A stretch of DNA of 64,000 bases from Zobellia roscoffensis. Its GTDB lineage: Bacteria > Bacteroidota > Bacteroidia > Flavobacteriales > Flavobacteriaceae. The translations under genes and the position numbers were made by a program. This document shows, piece after piece, positions 57,292 to 64,000 of the stretch (positions are counted from its first letter, which is position 1; each line of letters starts with the position of its first letter). Below the pieces are notes generated by a model, which was not told the DNA's origin, searched no databases, and saw only the letters and a list, made by a program, of their open reading frames with translations. The stretch spans positions 2,693,646-2,757,645 of the forward strand of contig NZ_JADDXT010000002.1 of the NCBI RefSeq assembly GCF_015330165.1, given 5' to 3'.

Positions 57292-60200
57292 ATGAAAGAA
57301 ATGAAATTGTACAAATGTATTTATGTACTAATTTTTCTTGTCAGTACCATTTCGTTTGCCCAAACCACTTTTACGGAAAGTGCAGCTTCTTATGGGTTAG
57401 ATTTAGGTCAGCGTAAAGATGGCGGTCATGCTTGGGCAGATTATGACAAGGATGGTGATTTAGATGTTCTTGTCCTAGAGAATAATAACAGTGCCAATGT
57501 AAAGAGTTTTTTAATGCGTAACAATGGTAACAATACGTTTACCAATGTACAACCTTCATTAGTGCCTGGTATGCTGGGTGACTGGGCAGAGAGGCAGGCT
57601 GCTTGGGGAGATATAAATAATGACGGTCGACCGGACTTTATGATCAATTCCTCTGGTAATTCCAATGCTAGGCATGCTATACAGATTTTTATTCAAAATA
57701 CGAACGGAACTTTTGGTAATGGTGCAGGCGGGACGGCCCCTATTACTATAGGTAGAACAGGAGCTACTATCAATATACCGGGAGTTAACTCAGAAGGAAC
57801 TGGTTTTTTTGATTTTGAAGGAGATGGGGATTTAGATATTTTCTTCGATAACCATAACATGGGTATTGAAATTTTACGAAACAATTTCATAAACCATACA
57901 AATCATACGGTAGTTAACCCAGCGGCAAATGCCTTATTCACGCATATTACAACCGGAAATGGTAGTGGGGTTACTCAGTTTGGTTTAAACCAATTTGCTA
58001 CAGATGGGGATTATGGTACCGCTGCCGATGTTAATGATGATGGTTGGGTAGATATTTTTATGCGTAAGCGCGATGAAAACGATTTTTTCCTGAATCAAGG
58101 GGGGACTTTTTCTAATGGAGCGGATTTAGGCCAAGCAGAGAACAGTAATAAAGGAGGTAACGGCCTCTGGGATTTGGATAATGATGGTGATCTAGATGCT
58201 GTATGGACAGAAAATGGTCTAACACAAATTCATAGAAATGATGGAGGTGGTGTTTTTACTGCTTTAGGAGCAGGTTCTTTTCCAGGTTTGCCACAACCCG
58301 GCAATATAAATAATGGTAGTTCTGGTGCACGTATAGACGCTTTGGCCGGTGGTGATATTGATAATGATGGCGATATTGACATTATTCTTGTTGGTAATAG
58401 CAGAAGTTACCTGTATATAAATCAACTAAACAGTCCTACACCCGCACCAGGAGTTATAGGTAGTGGCTCTGCAATGAATTTTTCTTTGGATTCTCAGCAA
58501 TTTAATTCGGGTAGAGATGGTGAAGGTACAACTATGGTTGATGTTGATGATGATGGTGATTTGGATATCTATATCAATATAAATAACAGCGCAAACCAAC
58601 TTTATATAAATAACTTGCCGGCAGCGAATAGAAATAATCACTTATTGATAGATGTTACCGAAGATAGGGGAGCCAATGGTAATACTGGTGGATTTTTAGG
58701 TAGGGTAGCTATTGGTACAAATGTATTGATTAGAGACTGTTCTGGAAATATAATTAGTGGATTAAGACAGGTAAACGGTGTATATGGTCATGGTACGCAA
58801 CAACCAGAAGAAGTACATTTTGGATTACCGTTAGGTGAAAATGAAACCTATATTATAGAAGTTCATTACCCTAATTTTTACGACTCTTCTAGCGGAACAG
58901 GCACTTCAAGATTAATAGCTACCGCCATTGCACAGCCAAGTACTATTGCAGGCACAAATCATTACACGCTCACCACTACAGATGCAGAGGCAATAGAAAA
59001 CCCTAATGCGCCAATTGCAGAAGATGATGAGGTTCAGGTTGCTTATGGCAATTCTGTTTCCGTACAGATACAATTATTCACGAACGATTCTGATGCAGAT
59101 GGAGATAACTTTTCAATAGAAAGTATTATGCAACCATCTGTAGGTTCCGTAGATATTGATGATGCGGAAAACGGACTTGTAACTTATACCTATAGCGGGG
59201 CAACCCCTTTTCCTGGAGAAACTACTTTTGACTATACGATTACAGACTCAACAGATTCTCTTTGTCCTTCCTTAGGTAAGAGTGATTCTGCCACCGTACG
59301 TATTTTGGAGCCTTGCACCGATCCAACAGGTATAGATACAGATGGAGATGGTATTAATGATGTTTGTGATTTAGATAATGATAACGATGGTATTTTAGAT
59401 ACCGATGAATGCATAAACTCATCGTCACTTGTTGAAAATGGAGACTTTACAGATTGGATATTCAGTGTGGGGTGGACCGGTTCTGGACAAAGTTGGAATA
59501 AGAATGCCAATCGTGCATACTATGCGCAATGGAACGGTGCAGGTACGGCTACTTTTTATCAAACAATTAATGTATCTCCTAATAGTTTAAATACTATAAT
59601 CTTTGATGTTGGGTCTTTTGCAGATCACTCAGGAGAATCAACACTTGAAGTAAGGATAGATGGAGTTGTTTATTTTACAGAAACTTCCACTCAAATAGCG
59701 GTTACTAATGGAGGTAATGCTCAAAATGGAAATGAAACATTGAACATGTCTTCCAGAAGCTTCTCTTTTACACCAACTACAACTACTGTTACATTAAGTT
59801 TTGATGGGTCTTCACCAGTAAATAACCATGACCTGTTATATGTGGATAATGTAATACTAGATACTGGCTGTGGGGATTTAGATGGTGATGGTATTGAAGG
59901 TATTTACGATTTAGACAGTGATGGCGATGGCTGTTTTGATGCTTTAGAGGGTACGGCAGGTTTGAATTTTTCTGATTTAAACGGAGATGGAAGTATTGCA
60001 GGAGCTGTTGATTCCAATGGTGTGCCAACCGCAGTTAGTGGAGGGCAAGGAAAAGGAAGTGCTGCTGATTATACGGTTACCTCAGAGTTGTGTGATGATG
60101 ATGGTGATGGTGTAAATAACGCAAATGATAAATGTCCGTTTTTTGATGATGCTATAGATAGTGATAATGATGGTGTCCCTGACGGATGCGATGTAGATGA

Positions 60201-62919
60201 TGACAATGATGGTGTGTCGGACTGTGATGAATCTATTGATAGTGTCACAAATGAATTTGCATGGACCTTAAACAATCCTTCTGGAAATTTAGAAATGGAT
60301 ACTAATTATGATTCGAAAATTAATGATTGGGTTTTAAGTGATACTGAAACAATGGTATTGAACGGTTCAAAATTTACAGTATCAGGTAGTAATATTAGAA
60401 TAGAACCTTTTACATCTAATACAAAGGGAGAGGCTATTCAAAATGGAGATTATATAGAGGTCACATTTACAACAAATGCAGAAGTGGCATCAATGCAATT
60501 AAATAATATCCGTTCTGGCTGGTATTTACCAAACCAGGGAGATTCTTATTATTCGGCAACGGCATATACCATAACCGGGTCCAATGTTTGGCACACTTTA
60601 TCTACAGATGTATTGCATACGGACAATGGTTCGTCTTATGCCAGTTTTCAGCATTTAGACACTGCGCCCGTATATTTAACGGCAAATACGCAATATTCAT
60701 TTCGGTTTTATGTATACGGCCAAATAAATGACTCTTCGGAAACATATTCTATTTTTGATGATGTAGCTTTTGGTATTACAGCTTGTAGAACTGGAAATTT
60801 AGATGGCGATGCAAATCCTAATCATTTAGATGATGATAGTGATGGTGACGGTTGTAATGATGCGAATGAAGCCTATGCAGATGTTACTGCCGATGGAGAT
60901 AATAACGGAATGTATGGCTCAGGTAGCCCAACTGTAAATTCAGATGGTTCTGTAGTAGGGGCGTCATATGCTACACCTGCAGATGAAGATACAGATGGGA
61001 ATTATGATTTTTTACAAACAGGTTCCGCACCAACAATAACAACACACCCAAGAACTGCGGATGCTTGTCCAGGAGGTTCAACTACGTTTACGGTGGTAGA
61101 TACCAATGGAAATACATATCAATGGCAACAATTAATTAGTGGTTCATGGACAGACTTATCAGATGCTGGAATTCATAGCGGAACAGATACAGATGAGTTA
61201 ACGATTACAAATCCAACGCTTTCTGATCATGATAAGAGGTATCGTGTAATAGTTTCCAATTCATCTTATGTATGTGATAATAGTATATCTGATCAGGCAA
61301 GATTAAGGGTTAGGGTACCTTCTGCAGATGCAGGAACGGATCAAACTATATGTGATGGAGAATCGGCTACACTTACGGCCACAGCTTCAGGAGGTAGTGG
61401 AAGTGGTTATACGTATCAATGGAGTACCGGTGAGACCACCCCAACTATAACAGTTTCTCCCGCGGGAAGTACAAGCGGAAATGTAAACGTAGACTATACG
61501 GTAACGGTAACAGATAGTAATGGCTGTACAGGTTCGGATACAGTTAGGGTTACAGTAGAGCCTACACCAAGCATTACGGTAACTAGTTCGCCAAGTTGTA
61601 ATTTTAGATTGTTTCAGCCCACAACATATACTTTTGAAGTAACGGTAAGTGGTGGCACAGTAACGGCTACTGATGGTACGGTAACAAATGTTTCCGGTAA
61701 TGTTTGGAGAATTGCAGATGTGCCAGATGGTACAGATGTAGTGGTGACCGCTACCCAAGGTAATTGTAGCCGAGATATACCGGTAACGGCACCAAATTGC
61801 GTTTGTCCGGTTGTAGACCCCCCAACAAATGATGGGAATGAAGCATATTGTCAAGGAGATACGGTTCCAGAAATATCGGCAAGTACAAATGGGGGAACTC
61901 AAACTATTGATTGGTACGATGCCGCATCAGGTGGAAACTTATTGCAAAATAACAGTTTAACGTATCAACCCTCAACGGCAGGAACCTATTATGCAGAGGC
62001 TAGAAATACCTCAACAGGTTGTGTGAGTGGAACAAGAACAGCTGTAACCGTTACAGAAAATACACCTCCTTTAGCAAATGCGGGTGCAAACCAAACCATG
62101 TGTGATGGAGGCTCCGCAACATTATCGGCATCAGCATCTGGCGGTAGTGGCTCCGACTATACTTATGTCTGGAGTACAGGAGAAACTACACCAACAATAA
62201 CGGTAAGTCCGGCAGGAGACCCGAGTGCGAACTCAACAGTAACGTATACGGTAACTGTAACAGATGCTAATGACTGTAGTGGTTCAGATAATGTAAACGT
62301 AATTGTATATTCTAACCCAACAGTAACGATAGATACTACAGATGCTACCTGTGGTTTAGATAATGGTTCAATCACTTTTACTTTCCCTGATCACCCAAAT
62401 AGAACGGGTATTAAGTTTAGTATAGATGATGGGGCAAATTATACCAATGCATCCGATAATATAGGAAGTTATACATTTTCAGATCTTCCCGGAGGTACGT
62501 ATCCTTTATGGGTAAATTGGGGCAACAATGCATGTCCCGTAAGCTTGGGCGATTATGTAATAAACACAGTTTCAGTAGTAACGTACACGGTGCAACCTAC
62601 CAATCAGACCGTGTTTGCAGGTGATGATGCTACATTTACTTCAAATGTAACAAATGCAGATACCTACCAGTGGCAAGTCAGTGTTGATGGGGTCAGTTAT
62701 AATAATATAGTAAATGATGCAGCCCATTCTGGAGCCCAAACTTCAACCTTGACAGTTATAAATGTTGATAAGCAAAAAGAAGGGTTTTCTTATAGGGTTT
62801 TAGCATCTAATTCTGCGACTTCTTGTGCCGCAATTTCTTCCAATCCTGCATTGCTTTTTGTTCGGATTAAAACGGTAATTACTAATAGAAGAATAACTCA
62901 TAGAGTTAAAAAAGATTGA
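57292..62919 (+). CDS. Giant secreted protein: VCBS/FG-GAP, ASPIC/UnbV, TSP3 and Ig-like domains
   Basis: 1875 residues; an ATG three codons in is an alternative start. Signal peptide about 1-24. In order: FG-GAP/VCBS repeats (about 30-440; DYDKDGDLDVLV, DINNDGRPDFMI, DIDNDGDIDIILVG); an ASPIC/UnbV-type module (about 450-560; NHLLIDVTEDRGANGNTGG, GLRQVNGVYGHGTQQP); a cadherin-like tandem (573-673); thrombospondin type 3 units (DTDGDGINDVCDLDNDNDGILD and later copies); two carbohydrate-binding-like beta-sandwiches; and Ig/PKD-like domains (about 1250-1855). It ends in VITNRRITHRVKKD, the same tail as the previous gene. FG-GAP/ASPIC repeats occur in surface adhesins and proteases; no catalytic domain is seen here. 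Confidence 0.85.
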   Translation: MKEMKLYKCIYVLIFLVSTISFAQTTFTESAASYGLDLGQRKDGGHAWADYDKDGDLDVLVLENNNSANVKSFLMRNNGNNTFTNVQPSLVPGMLGDWAERQAAWGDINNDGRPDFMINSSGNSNARHAIQIFIQNTNGTFGNGAGGTAPITIGRTGATINIPGVNSEGTGFFDFEGDGDLDIFFDNHNMGIEILRNNFINHTNHTVVNPAANALFTHITTGNGSGVTQFGLNQFATDGDYGTAADVNDDGWVDIFMRKRDENDFFLNQGGTFSNGADLGQAENSNKGGNGLWDLDNDGDLDAVWTENGLTQIHRNDGGGVFTALGAGSFPGLPQPGNINNGSSGARIDALAGGDIDNDGDIDIILVGNSRSYLYINQLNSPTPAPGVIGSGSAMNFSLDSQQFNSGRDGEGTTMVDVDDDGDLDIYININNSANQLYINNLPAANRNNHLLIDVTEDRGANGNTGGFLGRVAIGTNVLIRDCSGNIISGLRQVNGVYGHGTQQPEEVHFGLPLGENETYIIEVHYPNFYDSSSGTGTSRLIATAIAQPSTIAGTNHYTLTTTDAEAIENPNAPIAEDDEVQVAYGNSVSVQIQLFTNDSDADGDNFSIESIMQPSVGSVDIDDAENGLVTYTYSGATPFPGETTFDYTITDSTDSLCPSLGKSDSATVRILEPCTDPTGIDTDGDGINDVCDLDNDNDGILDTDECINSSSLVENGDFTDWIFSVGWTGSGQSWNKNANRAYYAQWNGAGTATFYQTINVSPNSLNTIIFDVGSFADHSGESTLEVRIDGVVYFTETSTQIAVTNGGNAQNGNETLNMSSRSFSFTPTTTTVTLSFDGSSPVNNHDLLYVDNVILDTGCGDLDGDGIEGIYDLDSDGDGCFDALEGTAGLNFSDLNGDGSIAGAVDSNGVPTAVSGGQGKGSAADYTVTSELCDDDGDGVNNANDKCPFFDDAIDSDNDGVPDGCDVDDDNDGVSDCDESIDSVTNEFAWTLNNPSGNLEMDTNYDSKINDWVLSDTETMVLNGSKFTVSGSNIRIEPFTSNTKGEAIQNGDYIEVTFTTNAEVASMQLNNIRSGWYLPNQGDSYYSATAYTITGSNVWHTLSTDVLHTDNGSSYASFQHLDTAPVYLTANTQYSFRFYVYGQINDSSETYSIFDDVAFGITACRTGNLDGDANPNHLDDDSDGDGCNDANEAYADVTADGDNNGMYGSGSPTVNSDGSVVGASYATPADEDTDGNYDFLQTGSAPTITTHPRTADACPGGSTTFTVVDTNGNTYQWQQLISGSWTDLSDAGIHSGTDTDELTITNPTLSDHDKRYRVIVSNSSYVCDNSISDQARLRVRVPSADAGTDQTICDGESATLTATASGGSGSGYTYQWSTGETTPTITVSPAGSTSGNVNVDYTVTVTDSNGCTGSDTVRVTVEPTPSITVTSSPSCNFRLFQPTTYTFEVTVSGGTVTATDGTVTNVSGNVWRIADVPDGTDVVVTATQGNCSRDIPVTAPNCVCPVVDPPTNDGNEAYCQGDTVPEISASTNGGTQTIDWYDAASGGNLLQNNSLTYQPSTAGTYYAEARNTSTGCVSGTRTAVTVTENTPPLANAGANQTMCDGGSATLSASASGGSGSDYTYVWSTGETTPTITVSPAGDPSANSTVTYTVTVTDANDCSGSDNVNVIVYSNPTVTIDTTDATCGLDNGSITFTFPDHPNRTGIKFSIDDGANYTNASDNIGSYTFSDLPGGTYPLWVNWGNNACPVSLGDYVINTVSVVTYTVQPTNQTVFAGDDATFTSNVTNADTYQWQVSVDGVSYNNIVNDAAHSGAQTSTLTVINVDKQKEGFSYRVLASNSATSCAAISSNPALLFVRIKTVITNRRITHRVKKD

Positions 62920-63145
62920 TTTTTTTTCTTCTGATTTTCAAGCTTGTTTTAGAGTGAAATTTTAATGTTTTTGTATGTTTCAAATCAACTCTTTTTTCTA
63001 GGGTTAAATGGCTCTGTTTTGTCAAATCTCCGTTTTTAGATGCTTTGTAAATCAGCGATATAATTGGACTTATCGACGATCAGCACGAGAAAAAAATAAA
63101 CCTAGCCCTCATTTATTCGTACGTATACAATAAGAATTAACACTT

Positions 63146-63188
63146 ATACAACAATTATTTTCAATTGCTAACACTAAGGTTAATTTTG
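63146..63188 (+). promoter_or_regulatory. Promoter of the last gene (ATACAACAATTATTT-N20-TAATTTTG)
   Basis: The same 15-base element (63146-63160), 20-base gap and -7 box TAATTTTG (63181-63188) as before the second giant gene. The 5' leader to the ATG at 63471 would be about 275-280 bases. Confidence 0.7.
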
Positions 63189-63293
63189 TAAAGTGTAATT
63201 GGATCATTCTCAATAGGATTGGTTCAACACAACCCAAAAAACTGAATAACTTAACCAAATTTTGACATAGGTTTTATTTTCAAAAACCAAATG

Positions 63294-63349
63294 GCATTTA
63301 GGATGTTGGATCATCCTCTTCACCATACCTAAATGCACTTCTAAAGTGC
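63294..63349 (+). other. Structured leader of the last gene
   Basis: GCATTTAGG (63294-63302) and CCTAAATGC (63328-63336) form a 9-bp stem; overlapping it, GCACTT (63335-63340) and AAGTGC (63344-63349) form a tight hairpin with loop CTA, so the two share bases and compete. A GGATG/CATCC pair lies within the first loop. The 551-base gap (62920-63470) otherwise holds the promoter at 63146 and no gene that I can see. Confidence 0.5.
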
Positions 63350-63470
63350 AATGTCCAGGGGCGGAATTCAGATATATTTTTTTGGAATAAATAGTACACT
63401 GCGTCTAAGGTTAGTTCGCACGGTAATTATAAAGATTTTGAACAATACGGTTTTAAGTAAAGTAATGGTC

Positions 63471-64000
63471 ATGAAAAAAATAAGTATAATCTTAGTTTTC
63501 CTAATCTCCGGATTAGCATTTGCACAGACTACGGTCAATTTAGAGGACCAATGTAACTGTGAGGTGCTTAGCGGTACCGATGTTACTGCTCCAGGATTAT
63601 CTACACCGGCGGGAGCTGATATCGGTGATATTTACGTAAATACAGATACTGGGACTATCTATTTTTGGGATGGTGATACTTGGGAGCTGACCTCTTCCGA
63701 TGATCAGCAACTTCAAAACTTTACTTTTGATGGTTTAAGCGGAGAACTTACTCTTACTCTTGAAAATGGAGGTACGGCATCAGTCATTCTGCCGGTAGAG
63801 ACCATTACTACCTTAACGGCAACGGCGGCTACAGGAAATGCTATTGGAGTTTATGAAAATGAGAACGGTGATTTAGTCACAATTAATGAAACTATTACAA
63901 ATATTAGTGATGCTGGTGATGGGAATATAACGCTTACGAATGAATCCGGGGCAACGGTTACAGTAGCTAAGTCAGATGTTACAGATTTGGGAGGTGGTGT
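63471..64000 (+). CDS. Secreted repeat protein, N-terminal part (runs off the window)
   Basis: At least 176 residues from the ATG at 63471; an ATG two codons upstream is equally possible. Signal peptide MKKISIILVFLISGLAFAQ. The visible mature part has DIYVNTDTGTIYFWDGDTWE, a pattern common in Bacteroidota surface fibres, then repeats around QNFTFDGLSGELTLTLENGG and GDGNITLTNESGATVTVAKSD. A Cys-rich start (CNCEV) follows the signal. I recognise no named family. The gene shares its promoter layout with the two giant genes. The C-terminus is outside the window, so whether it has the VITNRRIT tail is unknown. Confidence 0.8.
   Translation, partial: MKKISIILVFLISGLAFAQTTVNLEDQCNCEVLSGTDVTAPGLSTPAGADIGDIYVNTDTGTIYFWDGDTWELTSSDDQQLQNFTFDGLSGELTLTLENGGTASVILPVETITTLTATAATGNAIGVYENENGDLVTINETITNISDAGDGNITLTNESGATVTVAKSDVTDLGGG

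Noticed and set aside
61387..61902. A 171-codon minus-strand frame rich in Cys, Ser and Ile
   Set aside because: It lies wholly inside the giant gene on the plus strand, over a Thr/Gly-rich repeat region whose reverse complement stays open by composition. No homologous domain is seen.

Overview
The window is a 64 kb piece of a low-GC Bacteroidota chromosome, most likely a marine member of the Flavobacteriaceae. The evidence is the housekeeping proteins, the promoter style (TTTG, about 19 bases, TAnnTTTG), start codons almost without Shine-Dalgarno sequences, and type IX secretion (T9SS) surface proteins. The Maribacter/Zobellia/Cellulophaga side of the family is a guess. There are no rRNA genes, phages, insertion sequences or CRISPR arrays.

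Layout. 1-5 kb: the start of ddl, a PASTA membrane protein, an RluD-type pseudouridine synthase, YaaA, a Crp/Fnr regulator, and a lipoprotein esterase overlapping a small outer-membrane protein gene; a 42-codon ribosomal protein bTHX gene sits on the minus strand. 5-12 kb: pyruvate carboxylase, a UDG-like protein and PEP carboxylase, so two oxaloacetate-forming enzymes lie close together. 12-21 kb, minus strand: a complete trpEGDCFBA operon preceded by a trpL leader peptide with three Trp codons and an attenuator, then a MarR-YceI pair with an operator over its promoter. 21-30 kb: rhodanese, DUF2851, PspC, a K+ channel, an AGCS symporter with an unusual periplasmic N-terminus, a helix-hairpin-helix protein, acyl-CoA dehydrogenase, rpsU with a strong Shine-Dalgarno sequence, XerC/D and HPF. 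30-44 kb: the gene-expression cluster (four tRNAs, tuf, tRNA-Trp, secE, nusG, rplKAJL, rpoBC), then a DUF3467 protein and convergent prfC.

46-64 kb is the accessory part. A triplicated acidic DxDxDG-repeat adhesin with a type B T9SS C-terminus is followed by PorP/SprF and OmpA-family genes. Two giant secreted multidomain proteins (1499 and 1875 residues) follow, and then the start of another secreted protein that runs out of the window. The two giants lack an obvious type A or type B C-terminal domain but end in the same short tail, VITNRRIT(Y/H)RVK. They and the last gene share an extended promoter pattern (ACAACAA, then a TAnnTTTG box 33-34 bases later), which suggests one co-regulated cell-surface system.

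The observations most worth following are the apparently leaderless trpL attenuator, the rpsU Shine-Dalgarno exception, the shared C-terminal tail and the shared surface-gene promoter.
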